A DNA stretch of 64,000 bases from Bacillus crepusculi (GCF_014764715.1 NZ_JACXXE010000004.1:238722-302721); one strand, 5' to 3'. Shown: positions 25,907 to 35,293, counted from the stretch's first letter. The notes: generated by a model from the letters alone, not told the origin. Made by a program: numbers and translations.

Positions 25907-26992
25907 TTATACAGTCGCCTCTTGCTCTTCTTTGACCGCTTTTTCAATATCTTTAAAACGGCTCGATACAGTAGACGCACTAATGCCGTACTTTTTCGCG
26001 ATTTGCGCTTGAGAAAGCGGGGCATCGCTTGCAAGTGAATGAATATAATATTCGATTCCCGCAGCAAATGAAGCTGCTTTACGGATCACAGGTGATTTCT
26101 GATCACAGTAGGCTTTCCAAACCGTTAAAGCGCCATCAGTCAGGCTTTGGTCACCGTGCTCCTTCATTCCATCTTCAATGAGCTTGGCTGTTTCCAGTTG
26201 AACGTCACTTGCCCAGTCCATACGATCTGCTGATAGACCTGCATCCCCTTCCGCTTGAGCAGGTGCTTCAGTTTCTTCTACTTCCTGCTTCGCAAACATG
26301 CACTTCAGCACGTCAGGGAATGATTCTCTCATAAATGTGCTGCGCGCCCCTCCATTTGCTTCATGCGCTTCAACAAGCTGGCGAACCTGAAGAAGAAGGG
26401 TATCTGTAAACTCTTTCGCAAACATCGTATATTGAATGAAAAACTCTGCTTTTTCTTCAAACTGAACAGGGAAACCAAGCACGAGACTGCCCTTCTCTGG
26501 CAGCACTGTTTGATCTGGTTTTACATCCACTTCAACCTTCTCCGCTGTCACCATATCCTCAAAATAAAGAGACTTGTCCGTTTTTTCATTTAATAAAAGC
26601 AAAGATGGTTCCATGTCTGTCCATGATTGAACCACTTGTTTTGTTTTCGGACGGGTAATATCCTCTGCTTTCTTTGTCAGGAATTCCTGGAAAATGGTTT
26701 CTTTCTGATCAGTTAACGGGCGGAAGAAAATGCCCCATACACTCAAATGAAAGACTGAGATTTGTTGCGTTTCTTTATCCATGTCCGCAAGAAATGAAAA
26801 CTCATTAATAAACTGATTGATCGCTCTCTGATGCTTAGAGAAAGCATAATTCATTAAATCCTTTTGAACTTGTACAGCTTCCTTAAACACAAGCTCAGAC
26901 GTTTGTTCTCCGCCTGACTTTCGGCCACAGCAATGTTTATATTTTTTTCCGCTTCCGCAAGGGCAGAGCGCATTTCGTTTAATTTTTCCCAA
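25907..26992 (-). CDS. SEC-C zinc-motif protein with C-terminal helix-turn-helix
   Basis: A 361-residue cytoplasmic protein. The first 25 residues hold a SEC-C zinc-binding motif (CPCGSGKKYKHCCG, as at the SecA C-terminus). The middle is an acidic helical region without recognised motif, and the last 35 residues form a plausible DNA-binding helix-turn-helix (SQAQIAKKYGISASTVSSRF). The gene next to natK in B. subtilis (yccF) is, as I recall, a similar SEC-C protein, but I do not assign the name. Single gene, convergent with ycdA and upstream of glnL in the same direction after a 190-bp gap. Function unknown. Confidence 0.8.
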   Translation of the reverse strand: MGKIKRNALCPCGSGKKYKHCCGRKSGGEQTSELVFKEAVQVQKDLMNYAFSKHQRAINQFINEFSFLADMDKETQQISVFHLSVWGIFFRPLTDQKETIFQEFLTKKAEDITRPKTKQVVQSWTDMEPSLLLLNEKTDKSLYFEDMVTAEKVEVDVKPDQTVLPEKGSLVLGFPVQFEEKAEFFIQYTMFAKEFTDTLLLQVRQLVEAHEANGGARSTFMRESFPDVLKCMFAKQEVEETEAPAQAEGDAGLSADRMDWASDVQLETAKLIEDGMKEHGDQSLTDGALTVWKAYCDQKSPVIRKAASFAAGIEYYIHSLASDAPLSQAQIAKKYGISASTVSSRFKDIEKAVKEEQEATV

Positions 26993-27185
26993 AATAAAAC
27001 CTCCGACATTCTAGTCTAACCTCACTATTTTAACAAACGATTACACACGAGAGTTTTATTTTCAAGAAAAAAGAAAAATCAGAATGGTCAGATAAATGAA
27101 CCAGGCACCTGAATAGCACGACAGATCATAGAAAAGTGCTCCCATTCTCTGTTTATTTTCTCCAATCATTCCAACAGATTTTTTG

Positions 27186-28124
27186 TTAGCTCATTCCTTC
27201 GAATAGCTGCTTCGCTTCGAAATAAAAAATTTGAACGAACTTCTTCGTATTGACTCTACCCGTTGATCCTGCAGATGAAGATGACTTCTGCATTTCCTTC
27301 ATTCTTTGGCTGACATCGGTAAAATCGAAAAACTTTGACGCATAGTGCTCAAACTTAGGATTTGAGAAATCTGTTAATCCTAATGAAGCGAAATGATTCA
27401 AGGAATGATGAATGGCTCGTCTAATTCGCTGCTCTGCCGCTTTCACTTCCCGCATCACTTCCACATCGGTCGCACCATGACCCAGCTTTTTCTCCGCCGT
27501 TTTGATAAACAGCTGCTTTAGCGGCGGGAAATTGACCTCATGAGAATTGGCGGTCTGTGTTTCATGTAAGTAGATCAGTATCTCTAGTAAATCCTTAGAG
27601 CCGCTCTCTCCGACAATTCCTAATTCAGATAGGAGAAATTCTCCTGCCTCTTTTATCGTTCTTCGCTTCGCCCCAGCAGTCGTATCATGAGAAATCACAG
27701 GCTCCAACGGCAGCACATGGCGAAGGGAGGCTTGAATATCGTAAATCGATTTTTCCAGCTTGATCCGCTCCATGACTTTTCGAATCACACTGACGATCTC
27801 AATTCGATTGACTGGTTTATGAATATAATATTCAATCCCCAGTTCATAGGCTTCTGCCATCATCTCTTTCGCCTCTACTTGAGAAATCATGATGACCTTA
27901 CCTTTGAATTCAGGGTGAATATGGCGAATGGTTTGAATGCCATCTCTCGCAGGCATTAAAAGATCAATCAAAAGGATGTCTACTTTTTTTAGGTTTAATG
28001 AATGTGCCTCTAACCCAACTCCGTCACCCGCTTCATCCACAACCTCTCCCAAATCCTCATCCTCAATGATTTGACCTAAAATCGAGCGTATTGCACGATC
28101 ATCATCTGCAATGAAAAATCGCAT
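27186..28124 (-). CDS. glnL: Glutamine-responsive response regulator GlnL (YcbB)
   Basis: A 312-residue response regulator with an N-terminal receiver domain (acidic residues in FIADDDRAI, phospho-acceptor D54 in LLIDLLMPARDG) and the distinctive C-terminal YcbB DNA-binding domain (about 160-305). In B. subtilis GlnL activates the glutaminase-glutamine transporter operon in response to glutamine, which here lies about 1.8 kb away (glsA-glnT). ATG 28124 lies 4 bp after the glnK stop, so the two are co-translated. Confidence 0.93.
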   Translation of the reverse strand: MRFFIADDDRAIRSILGQIIEDEDLGEVVDEAGDGVGLEAHSLNLKKVDILLIDLLMPARDGIQTIRHIHPEFKGKVIMISQVEAKEMMAEAYELGIEYYIHKPVNRIEIVSVIRKVMERIKLEKSIYDIQASLRHVLPLEPVISHDTTAGAKRRTIKEAGEFLLSELGIVGESGSKDLLEILIYLHETQTANSHEVNFPPLKQLFIKTAEKKLGHGATDVEVMREVKAAEQRIRRAIHHSLNHFASLGLTDFSNPKFEHYASKFFDFTDVSQRMKEMQKSSSSAGSTGRVNTKKFVQIFYFEAKQLFEGMS

Positions 28125-28128
28125 ACAC

Positions 28129-29415
28129 TCACCCTCTCTGTATTAAATTTTTTATCGGAAGGACAAGCTGAAATGCTGTACCTTTTGTTTCTTTTTGTTC
28201 GATTTGGATTTGACCGCCAAGCTCTTGAACCAGCTCTCTCACATAGGATAAGCCAATCCCAGTAGACGGTGTACCAAAGGCGTCAAATTTCGAGGTGTAG
28301 CCTGGATCAAAGACAACCTCTCTCAATTTTTCAGGAATACCAGGACCATCATCATCTATTCGAATCTCTATTTTATCATGTCTGCCTTCCAGTACGAGCG
28401 AGATCGTTCCGTTATCTTCTATTGCTTCAACTGCATTTGCCACTAGATTATTAATCAGCGATAAGAAAATGAACACATGATAATCATGCATATGAATGCC
28501 TCTTATATCAGATGTAAAGGAGATGTTTTTCCCTAGAGATAGAGCGTATTTCTCTTGAATGCGGATCACAATGTGAACAAGCTCTTCGGCTTTCATATAG
28601 TCTTGCATGTTTTCCTTAGAAATCAGCTTTGAAAGCCCAGCATAAATACGCTGATTGTCCTTTTTTACCTCATGGATTTCGCCTGCGAGCTTCAACAGCT
28701 CTTGACTCACTTTCTTCCCTGCTTCTTGTTCATGCAGCAGACGGTAAAGCCGGTAGGATTCTTGCGTAATATGCTCTGTATGCTTTAACGTTTTCTTTAA
28801 ATGAACCGTTTCCTCATATAAATTTGAAATGATCATCATCATATGCTCATTTTGTTTCATGATCTGTTTCTCTCTTGATTGTGCCTCATACAGCCTCATC
28901 ATATTAAAAAAACTGATCACCACAAAGCTGTGAGCAAACGCAATGAGGAACATATCACTTAGCTTTGATATGGTCATCGTTGTATCAAACACTAAAAATT
29001 GTACAAACAGCTCGACAAAATCAGCAACTAATTCGATCATGAGGCCTATGAATCCAATGAATATAGAGCGCTGTTTGAAACGTCCTATGCGGACGGCAAA
29101 AAACAGAAAAGCATAAGTGAAATAGAAAAAGAAGCTTGGGAATTGCTGATAAAATGATGCAGCCAGATTAGCATTTTGCTGAATCAGATCTAAGCCTACT
29201 CGAAAAAGCACAATGGCTGCGCCTGTTAAAAACCCCGGCAGCAGCAGTCTAGATTTTCTTAAGAGTAATAAACAAAAGAAAAACGCAGGTGCCCCAAAAC
29301 TGATACGAAATGTCTCGTTTACAGGATAAAACTTCAGCTCTCCTGCAAGGGGCACAATGACCACCATAAAAATTAAAATGAATGCGTCTTTTTTGACAAG
29401 CTGGTTTAAACTCAA
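28129..29415 (-). CDS. glnK: Glutamine-sensing histidine kinase GlnK (YcbA)
   Basis: A membrane sensor kinase, about 428 residues from the proposed start. Six hydrophobic segments occupy the first 200 residues, then a long helical linker and a GHKL ATPase domain with N-box NNLVANAVEAIEDN, DDDGPGIP, and the G-box GIGLSYV. It pairs with GlnL to sense glutamine. I propose TTG 29415 (AAGGGA 9-10 nt upstream). The open frame continues upstream to 29553, but those 46 codons are hydrophilic and lack a ribosome site. The start is therefore less certain than the gene. Confidence 0.88.
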   Translation of the reverse strand: MSLNQLVKKDAFILIFMVVIVPLAGELKFYPVNETFRISFGAPAFFFCLLLLRKSRLLLPGFLTGAAIVLFRVGLDLIQQNANLAASFYQQFPSFFFYFTYAFLFFAVRIGRFKQRSIFIGFIGLMIELVADFVELFVQFLVFDTTMTISKLSDMFLIAFAHSFVVISFFNMMRLYEAQSREKQIMKQNEHMMMIISNLYEETVHLKKTLKHTEHITQESYRLYRLLHEQEAGKKVSQELLKLAGEIHEVKKDNQRIYAGLSKLISKENMQDYMKAEELVHIVIRIQEKYALSLGKNISFTSDIRGIHMHDYHVFIFLSLINNLVANAVEAIEDNGTISLVLEGRHDKIEIRIDDDGPGIPEKLREVVFDPGYTSKFDAFGTPSTGIGLSYVRELVQELGGQIQIEQKETKGTAFQLVLPIKNLIQRG

Positions 29416-29638
29416 ATGACTGACATCCCTTCCCCTGTTTGCATAGCCACAGTATACAAGGAGACTCTTTTCTTCACAATGTGCAAAAAAATAATTTCCA
29501 TGACTTCTTTTATCATCAAAATCTTTTTTTATGACTATTCTCAGAGGCTTCAAGGTGACCTTTCAGCTATTCTTCATTTTGGATATTGCCCTACAATCAT
29601 GGGAATTGTTTAGACAATTACCGGCAGGCTGATTTTTT

Positions 29639-29666
29639 ATTTGTAAGTTTTTCTGTAGATTTTCGT
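29639..29666 (+). promoter_or_regulatory. Phased T-rich repeats, candidate GlnL binding site
   Basis: Two overlapping matches to the direct-repeat pattern reported for GlnL in B. subtilis (TTTTGT-N4-TTTTGT), each half with one mismatch: ATTTGT-AAGT-TTTTCT and TTCTGT-AGAT-TTTCGT. They lie about 25-50 bp upstream of the presumed -35 of glsA, a normal activator position. Confidence 0.5.
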
Positions 29667-29691
29667 CAGATTGTGTAGTTTCCAAGATAAA

Positions 29692-29721
29692 TTGAATGAA
29701 CAATTTTAGTGAAACTATATG
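29692..29721 (+). promoter_or_regulatory. Candidate sigmaA promoter of glsA-glnT
   Basis: TTGAAT (29692-29697) with CTATAT at a 17-bp spacing, or TATATG at 18 bp. The weak hexamers fit a promoter that needs the GlnL activator. The downstream end touches the cre site. Confidence 0.5.
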
Positions 29722-29733
29722 TAAGCGTTTTCT
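29720..29733 (+). promoter_or_regulatory. cre site (CcpA) in the glsA promoter
   Basis: TGTAAGCGTTTTCT matches the Bacillus cre consensus TGWAARCGYTWNCW at every position. Placed over the -10/start region, it should let CcpA block transcription of glsA-glnT on preferred sugars. Confidence 0.85.
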
Positions 29734-29934
29734 GAATTTTCACTAAAAACCCTTTTTGTTTTTTCGCCGCCAAAGCCTTCATTTGAACATATATTTAGGT
29801 GTAAAGGAGTGGTACAAGCAGCGCATGACAAGTTCTTTGAAGATGTGTAACATGTTTTCGTGCCTATTTGATCGCATTCTTTGTCATCCGCCAATTCAAT
29901 AGGGTACTTTTTGATTTTTGATTGGAGGAATCGT

Positions 29935-30915
29935 ATGAAAACAGCAATTTCTAATAATACACAACACCCATGCCAGTCTTCTGTTGATCAATGGGCAGAA
30001 GAAATACGTCCGTATTACAAAAACGGTCAGAATGCTGGCTACATTCCAGCACTCGGAAAAGTGAATTCCTCTCAACTTGGTATCAGCGTGATAGGCCCAG
30101 ATGGATCATCTGTACGTTATGGTGATTGGGACGTTCCCTTTACCCTGCAAAGTATCTCAAAAGTCATCAGCTTTATAGCTGCCTGTTTAGGAAGAGGCGT
30201 ACCTTACGTCTTGGACCGGGTAGATGTAGAGCCAACTGGTGATGCATTTAATTCCATCTACCGCCTTGAGATGCATAAGCCAGGGAAACCCTTTAACCCA
30301 ATGATTAATGCTGGAGCTATTACCGTATCCTCCATCCTTCCTGGAAAGACTTCTACAGAAAAGCTAGCATATATTTTCGATTTAATCGAAAACTTAATAG
30401 GTAAGCGTCCTTCTGTGAATGAAGAGGTTTATCAATCAGAATGGGCAACTGCCCATCGAAACCGGGCACTTGCTTATTATTTGAAAGAAACCAATTACTT
30501 AGAATCAGATGTCGAGGACACGTTAGAAGTGTATTTAAAGCAATGTTCCATCGAGGTCACAACAGAGGACATCGCCTTGATTGGACTGATTATATCAAGT
30601 GATGGCTATCATCCCTTTAAACAAGTCCAAGTCATCCCAAAGGATATCGCAAGACTAACAAAAGCATTGATGCTGACATGCGGCATGTATAATGCGTCTG
30701 GTAATTTTGCTGCTTTCGTAGGCGTACCAGCCAAAAGTGGTGTGTCTGGAGGAATTATGGCTTGCGTTCCGCCAAGCGCAAGAAGAGAATTTCCGTTTCA
30801 GACAGGCTGCGGAATCGGCATTTACGGTCCTGCCATTGATGATTGTGGAAATAGCATTACCGGTGTCATGATGCTGAAAAAGCTCGCCAAAGAGTGGGAT
30901 CTCAGTATTTTTTAA
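29935..30915 (+). CDS. glsA: Glutaminase
   Basis: A 326-residue serine-dependent glutaminase (EC 3.5.1.2) that deaminates glutamine to glutamate and ammonia; B. subtilis YbgJ/GlsA is the same size. The beta-lactamase-like active site motif S73-I-S-K76 (LQSISKVISF) is present, as are KPFNPMINAGAI and PAKSGVSGGI. ATG 29935 has GGAGGAATCG upstream. Forms an operon with glnT 32 bp downstream; promoter, cre and likely GlnL sites lie upstream. Confidence 0.95.
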   Translation: MKTAISNNTQHPCQSSVDQWAEEIRPYYKNGQNAGYIPALGKVNSSQLGISVIGPDGSSVRYGDWDVPFTLQSISKVISFIAACLGRGVPYVLDRVDVEPTGDAFNSIYRLEMHKPGKPFNPMINAGAITVSSILPGKTSTEKLAYIFDLIENLIGKRPSVNEEVYQSEWATAHRNRALAYYLKETNYLESDVEDTLEVYLKQCSIEVTTEDIALIGLIISSDGYHPFKQVQVIPKDIARLTKALMLTCGMYNASGNFAAFVGVPAKSGVSGGIMACVPPSARREFPFQTGCGIGIYGPAIDDCGNSITGVMMLKKLAKEWDLSIF

Positions 30916-30947
30916 AAGAACAGTGATGAATTCGAAGAGGTGATGTT

Positions 30948-32375
30948 ATGAACGAAAAAGCTTTGCTATCTTATTTAACAACTACAAATGATTTTATTTG
31001 GACTTATCTTATCATTGCTCTGTTACTTGGAGTAGGCGTCTACTTCACATATAGATCACGCTTCCTGCAAGTCAGAATGCTCAAAGAAATGCTGCGTGTT
31101 CTAAAAGAAGGAAGAAAAGAAAAAGAGGGGATCTCACCGTTCCAAGCTTTTGCCATCAGTATGGCAGCACGTGTAGGAACAGGGAATATCACAGGGATTG
31201 CCATCGCGATTGCGATCGGTGGACCTGGCGCAATCTTCTGGATGTGGATCGTAGCGATTATCGGTTCTGCTTCAAGCTTTGTTGAAAGTACACTGGCTCA
31301 GGTGTATAAAGTAAAAGATAAAACAGGATTCCGCGGTGGACCTGCTTATTACATGGAAAAAGGGTTAAACAAGCGCTGGATGGGGATTTTATTTGCCATC
31401 CTGATCACGATCTCTTTTGGGATTGTCTTTAACGCAGTGCAATCAAATACAATCACCGTCGCTTTTAAAAACTCTTTTGGTCTAGATCGTTTAACTGTCG
31501 GAATCGTTATGGCTGTTATTTTTGCGGCCATTATTTTCAAAGGGATCAAAGCGATTGCAAAAGCATCTGAATATGTTGTCGTTTTTCTTGCCGTTGCTTA
31601 CATCGGGATTGCTTTCTTTGTCATTATCACAAATATCACTGAACTACCAGGTGTCATCAGTACGATTGTGAAGCACGCTTTCGGATTTGAACAGTTTGCC
31701 GGCGGTACATTAGGTGGAGCATTGTTACAAGGGATTAAACGCGGTCTCTTCTCAAACGAAGCCGGTATGGGTAGTGCCCCTAACGCAGCAGCAACTGCTG
31801 TCACGAGCCACCCTGTAAAACAAGGGTTAATCCAAGCATTTGGTGTGTTAACAGATACGTTAATTATTTGTACAAGTACAGCCTTTCTTGTTCTGTTCTC
31901 TGATGCGTATAAAACAACCAATCTGGAAGGAATTGAGCTAACTCAGGCTTCATTAAGCCAGCACATTGGGCCTTGGGCTTCTGGATTCCTGGCGATCATG
32001 ATTTTCTTATTCGCTTTTAGTACGTTAATCGGTAACTATTACTATGGTGAAACGAACATTGAGTTCTTGGGAGCGAATAAAATTTGGCTCAACATCTATC
32101 GTGTTGCTGTCATTGGCATGGTTTTATTCGGAGCCGTTGCCACTGTTCCTCTCGTTTGGGGTCTAGCTGACTTATTCATGGGTCTCATGGTCATCGTCAA
32201 CCTCATTGCCATTACCATGCTGTCTAAAGTCGCCTTTGCAGCACTGAAGGATTACATGCGACAGAAAAAAGAAGGCAAAGATCCTGTTTTCTATAAAAAC
32301 GCCGTTCCTAACAATGAACAGATTGAATGCTGGGACGACGAACCGGTTTCCTTGAAAAAGAATCAAATCGGGTAA
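30948..32375 (+). CDS. glnT: Glutamine transporter GlnT (sodium:alanine/glycine symporter family)
   Basis: A 475-residue Na+-coupled amino acid symporter of the AGCS family, the B. subtilis YbgH/GlnT counterpart, supplying glutamine to GlsA. It has about ten membrane helices and the family motifs ARVGTGNITGIA and GLFSNEAGMGSAPNAAA. The C-terminal tail is hydrophilic. ATG 30948 follows GAGGTG. Last gene of the glsA-glnT operon with a strong terminator. Confidence 0.94.
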   Translation: MNEKALLSYLTTTNDFIWTYLIIALLLGVGVYFTYRSRFLQVRMLKEMLRVLKEGRKEKEGISPFQAFAISMAARVGTGNITGIAIAIAIGGPGAIFWMWIVAIIGSASSFVESTLAQVYKVKDKTGFRGGPAYYMEKGLNKRWMGILFAILITISFGIVFNAVQSNTITVAFKNSFGLDRLTVGIVMAVIFAAIIFKGIKAIAKASEYVVVFLAVAYIGIAFFVIITNITELPGVISTIVKHAFGFEQFAGGTLGGALLQGIKRGLFSNEAGMGSAPNAAATAVTSHPVKQGLIQAFGVLTDTLIICTSTAFLVLFSDAYKTTNLEGIELTQASLSQHIGPWASGFLAIMIFLFAFSTLIGNYYYGETNIEFLGANKIWLNIYRVAVIGMVLFGAVATVPLVWGLADLFMGLMVIVNLIAITMLSKVAFAALKDYMRQKKEGKDPVFYKNAVPNNEQIECWDDEPVSLKKNQIG

Positions 32376-32378
32376 ATC

Positions 32379-32412
32379 AAAAAAGCTCTGGTCATCTGAT
32401 CAGAGCTTTTTT
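32379..32412. terminator. Bidirectional terminator glnT / yfhM
   Basis: AAAAAAGCTCTGGTCA and TGATCAGAGCTTTTTT pair (one G-U) around TC. It serves both converging genes. Confidence 0.92.
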
Positions 32413-32413
32413 C

Positions 32414-33274
32414 TTATTTTAAAAATTCGAGTATGAGCTTATTCACGACTTCTGGTTTTTCATGATTGATCCAATGAGAGGCATCATCGACAAAAATCAG
32501 CTGTCCATTTGGACAAATTTTAATTGATTCCTTCGCAAGCCTTCTGCTTAAAAACTTGTCCTCCATCCCCCAAATCATGCGAACAGGGACTAAAATTCGT
32601 TTTGATATCGGTTTTTCAAAACCGCCTTTTTTGATGGCTCGGTACCAATTCAGCATGGAGGTTATGGCTCCTGGCTGCGTCCAAGCCAGCTTGTAGCTTG
32701 AGACATCCTCATTGGTGAACAAGTGTGGTCTAGCCGTCAGCCCAATCGCTTCATCCAGCCTTTGAAATTGATTTTCCTGTAGTGCTGCCTCTGGTACATT
32801 TGGGAGCTGAAAGAAAGCAATATAGGAGCTCTTCTTCCACTGCGGCGGATAAAACGGAAGAACCTTCATCATCACTCGCGGATGCGGCATATTAACAATG
32901 ATGAGCTTCTCTACATATTGAGAGCGTGTAGATGCCAAATGCCAGGCAACCGCTCCGCCCCAATCATGTCCGCCGACAATGGCCTTTTGCTTCGGACTCA
33001 GCGCCTTAATTAATCCCACGATATCATCTCTTAATTTGTCTAAAACGTATGATTCAACTCCTTCTGGTTTGTCACTCAGATGGTATCCCCTTTGATCAGG
33101 AACAACGACACGATATCCCGCCTCAGCCAGGGGGAGGATTTGATTTTTCCAACCATACCAAAACTCAGGAAATCCATGCAGCAGGACCAGCAGTGGACCA
33201 TCTTCAGGGCCAGCCATTGCTGTATGGAGCTTTATGCCATTTGTTTGGATATATTGAAACTCAACTTGTTCCAT
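32414..33274 (-). CDS. yfhM: Alpha/beta hydrolase, epoxide hydrolase-like (YfhM)
   Basis: A 286-residue alpha/beta-hydrolase matching B. subtilis YfhM in length and sequence. HGFPEFWYGWK holds the oxyanion HGxP motif; the nucleophile elbow GGHDWGGAVAW has Asp (as in epoxide hydrolases and dehalogenases) instead of Ser, and the catalytic His is in DDASHWINHEKP. YfhM is a general stress protein in B. subtilis; the natural substrate is unknown. Convergent with glnT. Confidence 0.85.
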   Translation of the reverse strand: MEQVEFQYIQTNGIKLHTAMAGPEDGPLLVLLHGFPEFWYGWKNQILPLAEAGYRVVVPDQRGYHLSDKPEGVESYVLDKLRDDIVGLIKALSPKQKAIVGGHDWGGAVAWHLASTRSQYVEKLIIVNMPHPRVMMKVLPFYPPQWKKSSYIAFFQLPNVPEAALQENQFQRLDEAIGLTARPHLFTNEDVSSYKLAWTQPGAITSMLNWYRAIKKGGFEKPISKRILVPVRMIWGMEDKFLSRRLAKESIKICPNGQLIFVDDASHWINHEKPEVVNKLILEFLK

Positions 33275-33358
33275 TCCTTTGCCACCCTTCTCCTTGTCCT
33301 TTTATTCTTTCAACATAGCATATTTTCCATTTTTCAGAAAACAAAAACACTCTAAAAA

Positions 33359-33378
33359 ACCTTCACTCATGTGAAGGC
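33359..33378 (-). terminator. Terminator on the minus strand behind the VOC gene
   Basis: On the minus strand CCTTCAC-ATGA-GTGAAGG is followed by TTTTTT. It is separated from the VOC stop codon by repeat copy C, which abuts the stem. Confidence 0.85.
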
Positions 33379-33440
33379 CAGATTATTGACAGAGGGCTAA
33401 ATATTTTAGCCCTTTGTCTCCTTTTCAGCGTGTTAGAAAA
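33378..33440. repeat. Hairpin-rich dispersed repeat, copy C (short)
   Basis: About 60 bp: CAGATTATTGACAGAGGGC, then a hairpin with GACAGAGGGCTAAA / TTTAGCCCTTTGTC arms, then TTTTCAGCGTG and TAGAAAAC. The same landmarks open copy B (46981). It abuts the terminator stem at 33359-33378 and stops at the VOC gene end, so it lacks the 3' two thirds of the element. Confidence 0.75.
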
Positions 33441-33444
33441 CGAT

Positions 33445-33810
33445 CTATTTCATGTAATTCAGAACCCAGATCAACCCATTTTTCCGGTCCTGTACTTGTC
33501 CGTGAAGTGCGCCAAAGAACGTATCCTGCAATTCCACCAGTACATCTCCATCCGCTTCCAGCGCTTCATACACAGCCTTTAGTTCTTCTTCATTGTCAAA
33601 CTGCATGATCAACCTGAGATTCTCCGGCTTTGGTGTGCGGCCAAACGTATCTGAAAAGTGAAGCAGTGATTCTCCAAGGTGCAATTCAGCATGTAACACA
33701 CGGTCTTCATGTTCATTTAAAATATGAATATCCCCGCCAAAAATCCCTTGATAATATTGAAGAGATTCCTTCACATCTTCTACGACAATATAAGGACTAA
33801 CGCTGATCAT
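33445..33810 (-). CDS. VOC-family (glyoxalase/PhnB-like) protein
   Basis: A 121-residue single-module vicinal-oxygen-chelate protein of the PhnB/YjdN-like group (MISVSPYIVVEDVKESLQYY, FGGDI, HAELHLGE, and the closing LIWVLNYM). These fold as paired beta-alpha-beta-beta-beta units and act as metal-dependent isomerases or dioxygenases, or as drug-binding resistance proteins; which applies here cannot be told. ATG 33810 has AGGAGG 9 nt upstream; longer in-frame starts lack a site. Repeat copy C lies between its stop codon and its terminator. Confidence 0.8.
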   Translation of the reverse strand: MISVSPYIVVEDVKESLQYYQGIFGGDIHILNEHEDRVLHAELHLGESLLHFSDTFGRTPKPENLRLIMQFDNEEELKAVYEALEADGDVLVELQDTFFGALHGQVQDRKNGLIWVLNYMK

Positions 33811-33867
33811 ATCCCTCATCCTCCTCTTGTTCCGTCCATCTTCTCTTTTATAGTTTATCCCAAATCG

Positions 33868-33908
33868 TAAGAAAAAAGGCACAAATCGTCAACGGATTTG
33901 CACCTTTT
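33868..33908 (-). terminator. Terminator after the APC permease
   Basis: On the minus strand AAAAAGGTGCAAATC pairs with GATTTGTGCCTTTTTT (two wobbles), ending in a T run, just past the permease stop codon. Confidence 0.8.
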
Positions 33909-33910
33909 TC

Positions 33911-35293
33911 TCATAAAGATTTCGCTAATTCACTGTGTTTGTTTGAATACGCTGCGTACATGACGACACCGATTAACAGCCAAACTCCAAAATAAAGCCA
34001 TGTCCGGCCTGGTAAATTAAACATGAGGAACAAGCAGCAGCCCATTGATAGGATGGGCAAGACCGGTACAAAAGGAACCCGGAATCCCCTCTCAAGCTGC
34101 TGATGTGTCTTTCTCAAAATGAGCACAGATAAGCTCACCATCGCAAACGTCAGTAAAGCACCGATATTCGCTAAGTTGGACAGATCTTTCAAATCAATAA
34201 ACCCTGAAATAACAGCTGTCATTCCGCCAATCATCCATATGCTTGCAACAGGTGTATCGCTCTTGTTTGTTTTTGAAAACACTTTAGGCAAGAGCCCGTC
34301 ACGGCCCATCGCATAGGCAATTCGAGTTGCCGCATAATTATTGGCGAAAATCACAGCCATCAATCCAATGACGGCACCGACAGAAATAATACCAGCCACG
34401 CTATTTTGATGCACACTTTGCAATACATAGGACATAGCTTCTGTGACATTCAGCTTTGTATAGTGCACCATACCTGTCATGACCAAACAAACGACAATAT
34501 AAATAACCGTACAAATCAGTAATGAACCAATAATACCAATTGGCAGGTTTCGCTGTGGATTTTTCACCTCTTCTGCAGAGGCCGAAATCGCATCAAATCC
34601 TAAAAAGGCAAAAAATACAGCAGCTGCACCGGCAATCACGCCTTCCGTCCCAAACGGCATAAACGGCTGCCAATTGGCTGGCTGTACATAAAAACCGCCT
34701 ACTACAATGAAAAGAACAATAATACCAAGTTTCACAAACACCATGATATTATTGAATTTTTTACTTTCCTTCGTTCCTCTAGATAAGATCCACGCAATCA
34801 GTAAAGCAATGATAATCGCTGGCAGATTCATGTATCCGCCTTGCTCTGGCCCCGCTAAGAATTGATGGGGGATAGAGATTCCAAACCCCTCCAGCAGACT
34901 GTTGAAATAACTAGACCACCCACTGGCCACAGCCGAAGCAGTCAGCATATAAACGGATAATAAAGTCCATCCCATCAGATGACCCACAAGCTCACCCATC
35001 GTTGTATATGAATAAATGTACGCGCTGCCGAATACAGGAAGCGCTGAAGCCATTTCCGCATAACAAAGTGCTGCTAAACTGCATACAATCGCTGCAATCG
35101 CAAAGGAGAAAATGACAGCCGGTCCTGCATCCTTAGCCGCTGTAATTCCGGTTAACACCATGACTCCTGTGCCAATCACAGCCCCTATACCAAGAAGCGT
35201 AAGATCAAGCCCGCCCAGCGTTTTCTTTACCTTTTGCTGCCTACTCTGTTCTAACAAATCGTGAATTTGTTTCTTACGAAGAATTTGTCGCAA
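33911..35293 (-). CDS. APC-family amino acid permease (cationic amino acid transporter type)
   Basis: A 460-residue amino acid/proton transporter with about twelve helices, close to the B. subtilis YfnA/BcaP (YhdG) group. The first-helix motif LTLLGIGAVIGTGVMVLTG, FFAFLGFDAISASAEEVKNPQRNLP and FRVPFVP near the C-terminus are characteristic. I choose TTG 35293 with GGAGGG 7 nt upstream; an extension to 35332 is unsupported. Substrate may be branched-chain or basic amino acids. It lies downstream of an acyl-CoA ligase gene by 66 bp in the same direction. Confidence 0.87.
   Translation of the reverse strand: MRQILRKKQIHDLLEQSRQQKVKKTLGGLDLTLLGIGAVIGTGVMVLTGITAAKDAGPAVIFSFAIAAIVCSLAALCYAEMASALPVFGSAYIYSYTTMGELVGHLMGWTLLSVYMLTASAVASGWSSYFNSLLEGFGISIPHQFLAGPEQGGYMNLPAIIIALLIAWILSRGTKESKKFNNIMVFVKLGIIVLFIVVGGFYVQPANWQPFMPFGTEGVIAGAAAVFFAFLGFDAISASAEEVKNPQRNLPIGIIGSLLICTVIYIVVCLVMTGMVHYTKLNVTEAMSYVLQSVHQNSVAGIISVGAVIGLMAVIFANNYAATRIAYAMGRDGLLPKVFSKTNKSDTPVASIWMIGGMTAVISGFIDLKDLSNLANIGALLTFAMVSLSVLILRKTHQQLERGFRVPFVPVLPILSMGCCLFLMFNLPGRTWLYFGVWLLIGVVMYAAYSNKHSELAKSL

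Larger units (their letters stand above)
29416..29934. other. Control region between glnK and glsA
   Basis: A 519-bp divergent intergenic region. Besides the candidate GlnL site, promoter and cre listed separately, it contains a perfect inverted repeat AATTGT-TTAG-ACAATT at 29604-29619, nearer to glnK. About 200 bp of leader separate the likely glsA start point from its ATG; no terminator-antiterminator or riboswitch was recognised there. Confidence 0.5.
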
